Source: Euphorbia lathyris
Lineage: Eukaryota; Streptophyta; Magnoliopsida; Malpighiales; Euphorbiaceae
NCBI RefSeq assembly: GCF_963576675.1
Contig: NC_088913.1
Location: 90,333,001-90,397,000 of the forward strand
Reading direction: 5' to 3'
Length of the DNA: 64,000 nucleotides
Position numbers and translations under genes: made by a program. Below are positions 43,164 through 54,635 of the stretch, piece by piece; the stretch's first letter is position 1, and each line of letters starts with the position of its first letter. Under the pieces are notes generated by a model, which was given only the letters and a program-made list of their open reading frames with translations, was not told where the DNA came from and did not search any database.

Positions 43164-43665
43164 AGTTTCAGAGAGGGGTTTGGAAGTTGTGAGAGTTTTT
43201 AGAGAGAAAATAGTTATGCCAGGGAATTCAGTAAGTGTAAAGAGATAAAAATGGGGATTTACACATTATTTATAGCTGTGAAAGGTGGATCTTATCGAAT
43301 CCATGTGTCAGTTTTGCCTTGGGATTGTCAACCGACAATGATCCTGGCATTTATGACACATTCGGCGCATACGTCATCCTAGGATGCTATTCGCGTGCTT
43401 TAGCATTAAATGCAACGGATCTTGTACTGATCAGCATTTAGAATTCTAAACTTTCTATATTCTGAGTAGTCAGTTTTATACAAATGGATGGTTTAAGTAG
43501 TTGGTTGCTCAGTTTGAGATAACTACTCAGTGCGTATATTTGCTCAGTATGTGATATTCATTCATTTAGAATTAAATACTCATCATACATCTATCCACTC
43601 AGCAAGTAATAGCATTCAGCATGGTAATTCACTCAACATGAATATATATTAAGAGCTAGAATTTA

Positions 43666-45050
43666 CTAAAGAGGATTAAACATACCAATGGCTTCTCTCA
43701 GTATGCTGAACTGCTCACGAGCCAGTGGCTTCGTGAAGATATCCGTAAGCTGCTCATCCGTTGGGACATAGGTCAGCTTGATCTGACCTTTGAGTACATG
43801 GTCTCTAATGAAGTGATGTCTGATGCTGACATGCTTCATCCTGCTGTGCTGAATTGGGTTCTTTGATAGATCAATTGCACTTTTGTTGTCACACCTGACC
43901 TCAATTGTCTTTGTTTGAACACCATAGTCTTCAAGCTGTTGCTTAATCCAGAGGACTTGAGCAACACAGTGTCCAACAGCAATGTACTCAGCTTCAGTGG
44001 TAGACAAGGCTACTGACGCCTGCTTCTTGCTGAACCAGGATACAAGACAGCTTCCTAGGAAGTGGCATCCTCTAGAGGTGCTTTTTCGTTCAAGCTTGTC
44101 TCGTCCATAGTCAGCGTCAGTGTATCCAACGAGTGTAAAATCATGAGTGTTGGGATACCATAAACCTGCGTTTACTGAGCTTTGCAAATATCTAAGGATT
44201 ATTTTTACAGCTATGTAATGAGAGTCCTTAGGGTTAGATTGATATCTAGCACAGTAGCATAATGAGAACTAAATGTCCGGTCTACTCGCTGTTAAGTAAA
44301 GTAGAGAGCCTATCATACCTCAATACAATTTGCTGTCTACCGACTTACCATTTTCGTCAGCACAAAGGACAGTGTCAGTGCCCATAGGAGTAGATATTGG
44401 CTTGCAATTTTCAAGATAATATTTCTTCAATATCTCCTTGGCATATTTAGCTTGACTGATGAAGATGCCATTTTTTCCTTGTTTGATTTGAAGTCCAAGG
44501 AAGAAGTTGAGTTCTCCCATCATTGACATTTCAAACTCAGTCTGCATTTGCTTGCTGAATTCTTTGCACATTGACTCATTAGTAGCACCGAAAATAATAT
44601 CATCAACATATATTTGAGCCAGCAGGGTGTCTTTACCCTTTCTCTTAATGAATAAGGTTGTATCAGCTTTGCCTCTGACATAATTTCTAGTCAGCAGGAA
44701 ACTGGTCAGCCTCTCATACCAAGCACGTGGTGCTTGTTTGAGGCCGTACAGAGCCTTTTTGAGTTTATAAACGTGGTTTGGGAATTTAGGATCCTCATAC
44801 CCTGGAGGTTGATTAACATAAACTTCCTCGTTTATAACTCCATTAAGGAATGCACTCTTAACATCCATTTGAAACAGTTTAAAGTTCATATGACTTGCAT
44901 AAGCGCATAAAATTCTAATAGCCTCTAGCCTTGCCACTGGGGCAAAGGTCTCACCGTAGTCAATACCTTCTTGCTGACTGTAGCCCTGAGCTACAAGCCT
45001 TGCTTTGTTCCTAACTACATTTCCTTATTCATCCAGCTTATTTCGAAAGA
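43666..45050 (-). pseudogene. Sirevirus reverse transcriptase and RNase H
   Basis: 44937-44320 reads as [42 protein letters not shown], and [10 protein letters not shown]. The N-terminal RT part ([20 protein letters not shown]) is just upstream with interrupting changes. 44187-43666 is RNase H (GYTDADYGRD, STTEAEYIA, RCDNKSAIDLS), ending at a TAA. A break lies between the two (around 44200-44320). Confidence 0.85.
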
Positions 45051-46460
45051 CCCATCTTATTCCAATGGTCTTCTGACTCCTTGGACTCCCATACATCGTT
45101 TCTTCTGAATTGATCAAGTTCCTCTTGCATTGCGCTTATCCAGAACTCATCGTGCTGAGCATCAGCGAAGTTCTTTGGTTCCTGAACTGAGACGAAGGCT
45201 ACATTGCTGAGGTATCTCCTGAGTTGATTTCTTGTCATCAGGGTATTCACAACAGCATCAAGAATAGCACCCTCTGAGTGACCTCTTGGTATCCTTATCT
45301 CCTTTGGTAGATTGATGTCTTGTGTTGTCTGTGTTTCAACAATCTCTGCAGGTGTAGATTGGTCAGTGAAAATAATTTGAGGTTCACTTTTACCTATGGT
45401 CAGCCCTTGAGGGAATGACTCAGCGGCTGTATCTTGGTCAGCGGGTACTGAGTGTGGATCATCCTCGGTCAGAGGCAGATATCTTCCTGCAGGGTTAGTT
45501 TCTTCGAACTCAACATGTACTGACTCTTCTAAAACTTGAGTTTGTTTATTGAAAACTCTGTATGCTTTGCTATTTGTTGAGTAGCCTAAAAAGATAGCTT
45601 CATCAGCTTTTGAGTCAAACTTAGCTAGGCTACCTTTGGTATTTAAAATAAAACATTTACAACCAAAGGCACGAAAGTATCCAATGTTGGGCTTTCGTCC
45701 TTTCCAAAGTTCGTAGGGGGTTTTCTTTAGTATAGGTCTAACAAGAACCCTATTAAGAATATAGCACGTTGTGTTGACAGCTTCTCCCCAAAAATACTTT
45801 GGAAGCCTATGCTCACTCAGTATTGTCCTGGCTATTTCAACCAAGGTTCTGTTCTTCCTTTCTACAACCCTATTTTGTTGAGGCGTTCTAGGAGCAGAAA
45901 AATTATGGTCAATGTCGTTGGTTTCACAGAATTCAACAAACTGTTGGTTCTTGAATTCTCCACCATTATCACTTTGGATGTGAGCCAGCTTTAGGTCTTT
46001 ATCATTTTCAAGTTTTCTAACCAAATTTGAAAAAGTCTCAAAGGTTTCATCCTTGCTACTCAGCAAGATGATCCAAGTGTACCGAGAAAAGTCATCTACA
46101 ATGACCAAGGAAAATCTTCTTCCACCCAGACTCAGCGGCTGTACTGGACCGAAGAGATCCAAATGTAGTAACTCTAACGGACGCTTAGTTGAGACAATAT
46201 TTTTACTATGAAAAGATTGTTTGGTTTATTTTCCAGCTTGGCAAGCGTGGCATAATTGATCTTTTTCAAATTTAAGTTCTGGCAGTCCCTCAACCAATTG
46301 CTTTCTTGCTAATTTGTCCAGGAGGTCCATGCTTACATGACCAAGTCTCCTATGCCATAGCCAGGAAATTTCTTCCTTTGATACTAATCATACAGTTTTT
46401 GAAAACTTTTTCTCTAAGTTCAGCATGAAGACATTATCAATGCGAGGGGCAGTTAAAATT
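45038..46460 (-). pseudogene. Sirevirus integrase
   Basis: The HHCC region (WHRRLGHVSMDLLDKLAR ... CHACQAGK) at ~46380-46225 ends in an in-frame TAA. The core from 46162 shows LDLFGPVQP, HIQSDNGGEF and QQNRVVERKNR, i.e. the D-D-E set, then the Copia GKGY-type C-terminus. The frame ends in the linker (WESKESEDHWNKMG) where RT should begin, indicating a frameshift near 45040-45060. Confidence 0.85.
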
Positions 46461-46528
46461 AACTCATTAGTTTTACCCTCGAATATTTTACATCCAGTGT
46501 CATCAAATATAACTTTTCTCCCATTGTC

Positions 46529-46785
46529 TCATAGCTGAGCTACGTTGAGTAAGTTATATTTGAGTCCGCTGACTAGGGAGACTGACTCAATAGTAGGATT
46601 ACCTCCAATGGTTCCTGACCCTACTATCTTACCCTTTTTGTTGTCTCCAAAACTTACGCTTCCTCCTCGTTTACGCACAAATGTGATGAATTGAGTTTCA
46701 TCACCAGTCATATGTCTCGAGCATGCGCTGTCAATATACCACATTTTTTACTTCTCAGCACACCTCAGGCTTACCTGCAATGTAA
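46529..46785 (-). pseudogene. Sirevirus protease
   Basis: MWYIDSACSRHMTG at 46744: the catalytic D-S-G is D-S-A here, a Gly-to-Ala change expected to harm activity. It sits in a different frame from the upstream gag. GGSVSFGDNKKGKIVGSGTI and LVSGLKYNLLNVAQL follow before a stop at 46529. Confidence 0.75.
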
Positions 46786-48479
46786 CTAGTTACTTTTAGG
46801 TACCCAATTCTTTTTAGGTCCTTGCTTGTTAGGTTCAACAGGTAAAGCATCATATTTTATTTTATGGCAACATACTTGGACAGTATGGGCATTCTTTCCA
46901 CAGAAGTCACAGCTGACTTTCTGTTTAGGATTTTTCACTGACCGGTCAGCATCCCAGTGCTGAGCGTGCCAGCACACCTTTGTGGTGTGTCCTTTCTTCC
47001 CACAGAAGTCACACTGGACATTCCGTTGAGGATTCCATCTCTGCTGACCAGTACCTCGGTACTGAATATTCAGAGGAATATTTCTTTTGTTTGGAACCTT
47101 TAGTTGGTTCTGAATAGTTGTGACGTCCTTTCTCAGTTTCTTAGAATCTGATTGGACTTCAGAGACAGACTTATGTATGATCTCCATATTATCATGCAAA
47201 GTTGAGTTGTCCTGAAGAAGGAATCTGAGGTCACTGCTGAGTGCTCTAACTTTCTTATTACACTTTTTGACAAGTGTGTAGAGGTCACCCAGGGCAGTAA
47301 CCATTTCATTTCTGAGCTGGGGTAGTGATATTACCTTATTTGATTGCTCCTCATCATCAGATGCAATTGAGGGGTCAGCATGCTCAGAGATGCACAGCTC
47401 AGCAAGTTCATCAGCCATGAAACAGATCTTTGCTGACTCAGTGGCATCAGCTTCTGATGATGAAGACTCATCACTGTCGCTCCATGTTGCCACCATTGCC
47501 TTTTTACCGTTCTTCCTGGGCAGCTTGACTTGATATGGCTAGTTTGATGACATTCAAAGCATGTAATGGGCTTTGAGTTGTCCTTCTTGTATTTGCTGTC
47601 GCTAGACTCATCTTTATACTTATCAAACTTTTTGTAAGGCTTCTTAGAATATTTGTCATTCTTTCTGAACAGCCTTTTCATCTTCCTGGTGAACATAGAC
47701 ATCTCCTCATCATCTGTTGAGCTCCCATCAGTGGAGTCAGCTTTCATGACAAGAGATTTTTGCTTCTTTTCTTCAGACTTTTCCTTCACCTCGAAATTCT
47801 TCATTGAGATCTCATGGGTCAGCAGTGAGCCGATGATTTTATCATATTTGTAGGTGGTTAAGTCTTGAGCTTCCTCAACAGCAGTCTTCTTTGCTTGCCA
47901 GTTTTTAGGAAGACTCCTAAGAATCTTCTTGACTTGTTCTTACTCAGTGAAGATATTCCCAAGTCTTTTGAGCTCGTTGATCATGTTTGTAAACCTTGCA
48001 TTCATGTGAGAGATTCCCTCATCATCGTTCATTTCGAACAGCTCGTATAGTCTCATCTGCTGGTTCACCTTGGACTCCTTTACTTTGTTGGTTCCTTCGT
48101 AGGTGACCTCCAGCTTCTTCCAAATCACTTGCGCTGACTCGCAACCTGATATCTTATTATATTCTGCAGCATCAAGCGCATAGTGAAGCATGTTTATAGC
48201 CGAAGCATGATTTTGTAGCTTCTTGATATCATCCTCTGTCCATTTGGCCTCAGTTTTGACAACTATTTGGCCAACCACAACTTCAACAGGAAAAAATGGG
48301 CATTGGACTATTGAAAGCCATGCACTCATATTTGTTGCCTGAATAAAGTTTTTCATCTTATTCTTCCAAAAGGTGTAGTTGGACCCGAAGAATAGGGGAG
48401 GCCGAGTAATGGACAGCCCCTCAGGTAAGATCTGAGTTGTCTGGTTTCCTGGAAGAAACTGAGTACTGTTTTCAGCCAT
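46786..48479 (-). pseudogene. Sirevirus gag
   Basis: ATG at 48479, 45 bp after the PBS. The capsid region resembles the Copia UBN2 family (YTFWKNKMKNFIQA, IWKKLEVTYEGT, LYELFEMNDDE). A TAA at 47940 interrupts it, and a frameshift near 47510 shifts the C-terminal part, which ends at 46786. Zinc knuckles: CFECHQTSHIKSSC, CDFCGKKGHTTKVC and CDFCGKNAHTVQVC. A basic, Lys-rich stretch precedes the first. Three knuckles are unusual for Copia generally but compatible with Sirevirus gags. Confidence 0.8.
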
Positions 48480-48527
48480 AGTGGGGATCAGCTCAAGGTA
48501 GTTAAACCTTTCACAGTGAGCTTTTAA

Positions 48528-48539
48528 GCTCTGATACCA
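48528..48539 (-). promoter_or_regulatory. Primer binding site, Sirevirus
   Basis: Minus strand TGGTATCAGAGC, three bases from the 5' LTR; complementary to initiator Met tRNA. Confidence 0.85.
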
Positions 48540-48541
48540 CT

Positions 48542-49884
48542 TGTTGGTCCCTTATAACGTAACAAGTTAGTTCCAATGGGGGGGGATAGGAACTATTTAA
48601 AATTTTAGTATGTTAAGGCTGACTTCTTTTTCTTTGAAAAAGGATTACACAGTGCGCTGAGTAAATTAAGACACTAGCTTAATCAACTGGTGACTAAGTC
48701 AGCTTCTTTCTTTGAGTCAGGAGATAACACTTGAGTCTATTCCTGAACTCAGATACCCAATACACATAACTCAGCGTGACCTCTTTACTTGGTCAGTTTT
48801 GTTTAAGCAAGTAATATATATAAAGGAGTTTAAGGTTAGAAAGATGTTACTCAGCAGATTTATCCAGGTTCGGCCTCTAAGCCTACGTCCTGTCCCCGGA
48901 ACACGTTCCGAGCTTTCGAATTCTCTACTGAGCTCTTTAACGGTAGAGCATCAAACCTTTTACAACTTAGAAGCTGAGTATAACAAGAGTACCTTCCTCT
49001 ATACCTCTACTCACTCCTAATCTCTCGCTGAATACTATAACCGAGTACTCAGCCTCTCCTTTCTAATCTCTAGAAATGATAAAGATTTGTCCTAAACAAC
49101 AATTGCTAAGACACCTTAGATGATTGAATAATCACTTTAGACTTTTACACGAAAGATATGGAATTTGGTGTAAGTATTTGCCTTGCTTTTTCTCACAGAA
49201 CTTTGAGTAGAATTTTGGTCAGCGTAATGGCTTGATAGAGTTCTGTATATGAATGAAGCAATTGAAAGGCTCTATTTATAGAGACGTTTGAGACATCAGT
49301 CATTTCGAATTTCGAAATAACCGTTTGAGGGAAACGGCTTCCTGTCGTTGTCACTTAGTCCTGCTCAGTGCTCTTGGCCAATCAGATTCGAGTATCTTCT
49401 ATCTTCGGTCAGTGTGGAGCAGCTTTTAGTCAGTCCGGTAGAATATCTCTCCATTTATGGTAAGGTCAACTAGACAGCTTTCTGTGTCTTCTGAACTTTA
49501 CCCAAAGTAGAAATACTTTGTCTGGAAGTTGTTCTTGCTCAGCTGCTGTCTTGTACTCTTTGTCGATACAACTCAGCAGCTTCGTTCCGAAGTTGTTCAA
49601 CGAAGGTCTTCTCGATCCTTCTTCCGATGAGCTACGTTTTGTACACAACGACATCATTTTTCACACGCTGGCCGAGTGGTCTTGATCTGTTTGACTTGTG
49701 CTTTGACTTCCGTATTGGGCTTTAAGTCTTTTAGTCTTTATGTCTTATAAACAATTTAACTCAACATTGAACAAACACATTAGTGTAATAAATTAAAGCA
49801 TTTAAACTTAGTGTGTTTAGAATATATTTAATTTTACTTAAATAATTTTGTCAAATCAAAATCATGTGGAAATGTGTTTCAACA
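48542..49884 (-). repeat. Sirevirus 5' LTR
   Basis: 1,343 bp, the same length as the 3' LTR, with scattered substitutions and small compensating indels. It is followed by ATTGC, the near-match of the 5-bp target duplication. Confidence 0.88.
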
Positions 49885-49889
49885 ATTGC

Positions 49890-50265
49890 CTTCTCTATCA
49901 ACAAACTTTGTCAATTTCTCCATTGTCCGACAGATGAACATTGGAAAAGCGTTAAAATGGTGTTGCGCTATCTTCAAGGAACCTTGGAATTTGGCATTGT
50001 CATGTCTTCAAAACCGATTGAGCACGTTCATTGCTACTCTGACAGTGATTGAGGCGGTTGTCCGGATGATAGGTGTTCCAAAGGAGCTTTATGTGTGTAT
50101 CTTGGAAAAAGCATCATCTTTTGGCAAATACGGAAGCAACCCATGATAGCCCGATCATCCACTGAAAGCGAATACAAAGCCATGGCCAATGCAACGACAG
50201 AACTGCTTTGGATCAGATCACTACTGACTGATTTGTTACTGATAAAACGACGTACGTGTGAAGTG
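49890..50265 (+). pseudogene. Outer Copia RNase H, 3'-truncated
   Basis: Continues the RT frame across the Sirevirus insertion: FSINKLCQFLHCPTDEHWKS, RYLQGTLEFGI, and CYSDSD followed by a TGA; then, shifted, STESEYKAMANATTELLWI. Homology stops near 50265, next to a MITE arm. No Copia 3' LTR is found, so the 3' end is deleted. Confidence 0.8.
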
Positions 50266-50282
50266 TAGATGACAAGATTCAT

Positions 50283-50516
50283 TACCGAGAAGACAATTTG
50301 ATGAATTATTTTTTAAATTGACCCAATTTATCAACGTTAGGGGTCAAATTGTATCATTTTAGACATTAGAGATAAAATTGCTCCTGACCCAAAATGTTAG
50401 GGGTATTTTTGCACCTTAACCCATAAAGATTTGTACTATATTTTTTTAGTTTAATACATAACTTGTCTCATTTTGTCACTTAGCTCTATTTATTTAATAA
50501 CAAACTTGTCAATCAC
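50283..50516. repeat. MITE arm and flank, duplicate of 1-125
   Basis: 50283-50425 is the right arm of the long-TIR MITE also forming 55857-56335 (CGAGAAGACAATTTGATGAA ... TTTTTGCACCTTAACCC). 50426-50516 matches the flank at window positions ~34-125. Confidence 0.65.
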
Positions 50517-51104
50517 AAAAATACTCTCTATTTTACCTAATCTATCTTCATTTTTCTCTACTCTATCTTTAAATATAGAGTTGTACAGTAAAACCTCTCC
50601 AACCATCTACTCTATTTATAACACCAAAAACCATATTCTTTTTAACACACAATATTTTATTATTATTATATTAATTTTTTACATAATAATAAATTTTTTT
50701 GACAATTTATAATTTTTTTATAAAAAAGAAAGAAATATAAGACACGAAAAGAAACTAAGGCGGAACAACCCTAAAAGTACAACACATAACAATAATATAA
50801 ATATCATTATAATTTGTAACAATAAATAAAAAAATAAAATAAAATAAAAGGTTATCCATAATTTTTAAAAATATACATAAAATTTTAAATAACAATGGAA
50901 TTAAAAAATAAATAATATTTAAACTAAATTATTATATATTTCATAAAAAAGTAATCTAAATATTAAATTAAATAAATAAATAAATCATGTACAGAAAAGT
51001 ATAAATTTTTTCTTAAAAAAAGAAAATTAAAATAAAAAATAAAATGCCTTGCGACATCTTTGCCGCAAGGCAAAGTGGCACTCTAAATATAGATTGTCAC
51101 ATCC
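50517..51104. other. AT-rich intergenic, nothing recognised
   Basis: Strongly A/T-rich. A 79-codon Ser/Ile/Asn-rich frame (50473-50712) has no coding signal. A short GC island (CCTTGCGACATCTTTGCCGC) sits near 51050. Confidence 0.55.
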
Positions 51105-52137
51105 ATTGTGCTATCACACACTTATAGTTGATTCATTCGGACCTCTTGTACACAAAATCGTTGATTTGTTATTTTGGACAGATGAGGCGGCAAACAAAGC
51201 TATGAATGGTAACAGTACAGGGCAGAGACGGTTATGCATTAACCACTCCGTCCAAATGTTTACGGGACGGTTTCGGGGAGGACCCATTAAATGATTCGGG
51301 AATTTTTTCATCCTCATCCCTCTCCATACGATTTCGGGGAATCCCTATGCTCAATAAATTAATAATATTTATTTTTATATATACAAAAATTTAATTATAA
51401 TATTTTAAAAAAATAACCAAAAAAACATTTAATATTATACTAGTTACATTACAAAGTAACAACAAACTGGTTACAGATAATGTAACCATCAACAATTGCG
51501 GGTTATGTTGTTTTTTTTTATATAAAAGGTTACTAATTTATTTTGATACATTGATATAAAAATAATGGTTAGAAATTAAAATTAATAATTTTATTCGGGA
51601 TTGTTCAGGGATCCCCATGGAAATTTATACGGTAACGGTGCGGGGATCCCCACAGGGCGGATATAGCAATCACCATCTCCATTTAGGTTTCGGGAAAAAA
51701 AAATTCACCACCCCCAATTTTTACGGTTATTCCCTATCCCTGTCGGTTCGGATACCCTCGGTTTTCAGATAATCCCTGCCCATTGCCACCCCTAAACAGA
51801 ACGAACTTATATGCATTTCTTTTTTCCTATAGCACACATGTCACCTCAACTGTCAAAGATGACAGATTAATAATTTTATATGCAGGATGTCTGAATAAGC
51901 CAATTATAGGTGTGTGATAGGTTTTTAAAACCAACTATAAGTGTGATAGGTTTTTAAAACCAACTATAAGTGTGTGATAAGTTTTTAAATCCAAGTATAG
52001 ATGTGTGATAGGTTATTTAGGAAATTCAGGATGCCAATAGATAAAACGAGCTAAGTTTAAAAATATAAATATTCATTAAGCGAAAGAAAAAAAAAATAGC
52101 AGTACACTACATAGCCGATTAATTAAGAGATAAAGTA
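51105..52137. repeat. Second copy of the 3826-4821 segment
   Basis: Matches 3826-4821 in order and orientation, including the hAT-like element, its flanks, and the CCAACTATARGTGTGTGATA tandem units (one more unit than in copy 1). After GATAAAGT it continues ATCAAAATAGG, where copy 1 is interrupted by the Copia LTR. Confidence 0.7.
51201..51794. mobile_element. hAT-like element, duplicated copy
   Basis: Ends TATGAATGGTAACAG and CCATTGCCACCCCTA. Flanking 8-mers AACAAAGC and AACAGAAC. Shares its insertion site with 3911-4510, so it predates the duplication. Confidence 0.55.
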
Positions 52138-52435
52138 TCAAAATAGGTCTATGATTTTTGGAAAAGTATGAATTTAGACTTCACGTATAAAATAACACTA
52201 ATATAGGCTTAACGTTTAAAAAATGTATCAATTTAGACCTCAAGAAAGGATTGGACATGTCATTCCTATGAATCTGCTAAGTTCTGATTTTTCTCTCTAT
52301 ATACAATTGACAAAACTTAACGGAGTAATATAAAAGACGTGTTTCGTTTTGTTATCTAGATTTAAATTGGTACCATTTTTTAAACGTAAAATCTATATTA
52401 ATGTTATTTTGTAAATTAATACTTTAAAAAAAAAC
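52131..52435. mobile_element. Long-TIR foldback MITE, eroded
   Basis: 52173-52230 pairs with the complement of 52360-52425 (AAAATAACACTAATATAGGC... against its inverse with the TTTAAAAAATG core). No coding capacity. Looks Mutator-like; the target duplication is not clear. Confidence 0.5.
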
Positions 52436-53360
52436 ATGGGCGTGTTTTAGAGTCTTATCACTGGTATACTGACGTGATTTGATCTATATAATTTCACAGA
52501 AAAATACATTAAAAAGGAAAAGGAAAAAGAAAAGGAAAGAGGATGATAGTCTGAAAAAGTTAATGCAGCCCCTAAAACATAGTATTGTACTATATCATTT
52601 ATTGCCATATATTAGAATAGCATTGACATGTTTTTATTTCAAAATGTTTCCTGCTGTTTGTGGGATTTCCAAGGTGTAACTTAACTCTAGCCTTTTATTT
52701 TACTCAATTTCATAGTCCTTTAAATTTTGGTCAAAATATGTCCTTGAATTGAACCACTTGTCCTGTTCTCAATTCAAATACCGTTGGAATCAAAAATCCG
52801 CTAACGAAGTCATCCATGTCCTTTGCCAATCAATTTTGGTGTTCGTGAATCCTAAACCAACGTCAATTCAATGCCTCACTAATGTTGTAGTTTCATTGTA
52901 AATGTTGTTGAAAAACTTTAATTCTTAAATATTTTCATTTTGAGAATTTAATTAAAGTAGAATGGCCACCAATATTAGTGTAAAATTCAATAATAATTGA
53001 AATTGAATGCCACCGGCAAGAAAAAAAATATTAGCCGAAAAACTAATACTTTATAAAGAAAAACTACTAATACTTTAAAAAAAATTAAAGAAACTAATAA
53101 ATAATTAATGAATGCAGTTGGAACTCACATCATGACGGCAGGGCAGATTAAAAAAAAGCTATTAATTCTTATCCTATTCCAAATGCAGTAATTATAAAAT
53201 TGAAAATTCATACAGGGTAATAATTTAGGGCTTCTTCAACCTCTTAACTTCCTAGCTCTTGCCTTTACAACATTTTTTCCCCAAAACCAGAAATGGAGTT
53301 TAATTTTCTGTTCTTTCCAAATCATCTTTCCAGAGATTAGAAAAAAAAAATTTAAATTTT
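52436..53360. other. AT-rich intergenic upstream of the small gene
   Basis: No ORF with support. Contains A-rich runs. The last ~150 bp, up to the TATA box at 53367, may hold promoter elements of the 53429 gene, but none is identifiable by eye. Confidence 0.5.
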
Positions 53361-53366
53361 TACCCC

Positions 53367-53374
53367 TATAAATA
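53367..53374 (+). promoter_or_regulatory. TATA box of the small gene
   Basis: TATAAATA, followed after ~30 bp by a CT-rich leader (CTTCTTTTTCTCACTAACTT) and an ATG 62 bp away: standard plant core-promoter geometry. Confidence 0.6.
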
Positions 53375-53428
53375 CCTCTTCTTTTTCTCACTAACTTCAC
53401 TCCATTTTCTTCTTCATATTCTGAGAAT

Positions 53429-53599
53429 ATGGCAATCAACACCGCAGCTCAAGCCATTTTGCAAGCTATAGTAAAAGCTAGTTTCCAATGCCTAATTGCT
53501 CTGTTAGTTAAGAAGCACGGTGGAGAGTTTCTAGAAATCCTTTTTGCTTGCCACATTGCCGGAAAAATTTTTGATTCCTTAATGGGCTTATGTATGTAG
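53429..53599 (+). CDS. Candidate small gene, 56-aa hydrophobic protein
   Basis: ATG 53429 to TAG 53597-53599. The first ATG after the TATA box is used, in a good context (GAATATGGCA, G at +4). The protein is Ala/Ile/Leu-rich: N-terminal MAINTAAQAILQAIVKASFQ, a hydrophobic CLIALLV, a short basic turn (KKHGGEF), then FACHIAG and a C-terminal Cys-Met. It could form two amphipathic helices; there is no clear signal peptide. Just after the stop, CACAAG|GTAAGTT looks like a 5' splice site, so a 3'-UTR intron is possible. It overlaps a strong hairpin (53617-53644). I do not recognise the family. It is too short to exclude chance by ORF length alone; the promoter-leader-ATG arrangement is the main support. 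Confidence 0.5.
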   Translation: MAINTAAQAILQAIVKASFQCLIALLVKKHGGEFLEILFACHIAGKIFDSLMGLCM

Positions 53600-53616
53600 A
53601 AGCACAAGGTAAGTTT

Positions 53617-53644
53617 TGCTCGGTGGAGCTCCGGCCACCGAGCA
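53617..53644. repeat. GC-rich hairpin after the small gene
   Basis: TGCTCGGTGG pairs perfectly with CCACCGAGCA (10-bp stem, 8-bp loop AGCTCCGG) in otherwise AT-rich DNA, 18 bp after the stop codon. Confidence 0.6.
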
Positions 53645-54635
53645 CTGGGCTGGATTTGAAGGATCTGATATTTTTTTTTTTTTTTTAATATTGTAATAGC
53701 TTGTTTTTAACATTTGAATTAATCAATGAGGTATTGCTCTTAGATTTCATTTAACATGTATTTTGTGTTTCTCGGATTTTGTTTTCTGCAGTTTTATAAT
53801 TTGATGTTGCAATTTTACAAAGTTATTATACACTGCTAACTTAGATTAGTTTTAACTGAACAAAGCTATATTAATTATTTGAAAAATAATCATTATCTTT
53901 AAATTTTACTAACTCGAAATTAAAAACAAAATTTATGAACTGTTATATGGTTTCAAAGTTTATAAGCAGTCGGATATGTTTTGTACAATTTATAAAGTTA
54001 AGCATTCCCTATAAAATTATTATAATAATTATCTACTCTAAAATATATCGATTTGAAGCAATCAATTCCATATACCATATGTATTGTTTGATAAAAAAGT
54101 TACTCACAAATATTTTCAATCTCGTATACCATCTGTATTGTTTGATCAAAAAAATTACTCACAAATACTTTAACTCCAAGCTTCACAAACCTGGGATTCT
54201 ATGTTCAGTGACAGAACGAGTAATTTATATTTGTGGACCTAAATTTAACCTTAGTGACTAGTGTCGGATTTAACTTTATGGAGTTGGGAAATTTTTTCCG
54301 AAGTTCAGCCCGTCAAGGTTAAGCAATTTTTTTTTAGCCTTGAGTATTCTAAAACTTAGACATTTTTGTACGTTGAATGCTAAAAATTAAAATTAATCTT
54401 AGATACCTTTAATTTTTATAAATCTAATGCTAATTTTTTTAAAATTTATAGAACTTTTATCTTTTATTTTTAATGATAAATTTTTCATAATTTTCATGAA
54501 GTAAAATTTAATTCAAAAACTAAGTTTTTTTAGTTCTAAAAGTAAGAAAATTAATTTAGAAAAAAATAGTTAAAAAGGGTTAAAAAGATAAATAGAATAG
54601 CGAAAGTAATTAATAATAATTTATATATTTTGAGT
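53645..54635. other. AT-rich intergenic
   Basis: No supported gene. A short direct duplication is visible near 54065-54165 (ATACCATMTGTATTGTTTGA occurs twice, ~60 bp apart). Confidence 0.5.

Larger units (their letters stand above)
38420..49884 (-). mobile_element. Sirevirus-type Ty1/copia element, 11.5 kb
   Basis: LTRs 38420-39762 and 48542-49884 are both 1,343 bp (TGTTGAAACA...GGGACCAACA on the minus strand). The TSD is ATTGT/ATTGC with one mismatch. The Met-tRNA PBS (48528-48539), a gag with multiple zinc knuckles, an extra ORF after pol, and repeated GGGGGAG polypurine motifs before the 3' LTR together indicate a Sirevirus. Gag, protease, integrase and the extra ORF have stops or frameshifts, so this copy is dead. 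Confidence 0.88.
4822..50265 (+). mobile_element. Outer Ty1/copia retrotransposon, degenerate, host of three nested insertions
   Basis: Copia DNA survives in four pieces: 4822-5088 and 13293-13366 (5' LTR); 13367-13513 (PBS and start of gag); 34146-38419 (gag to RT); 49890-~50265 (RNase H). Each break is explained by a later LTR element with its own TSD. Order LTR, PBS, gag, zinc knuckle, protease, integrase, RT, RNase H is that of Copia. Every coding part has stops or frameshifts and the 3' LTR is missing, so this is the oldest layer. An Ale/Retrofit-like affiliation is possible but not shown. The total surviving Copia DNA is about 5.1 kb. Confidence 0.85.
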
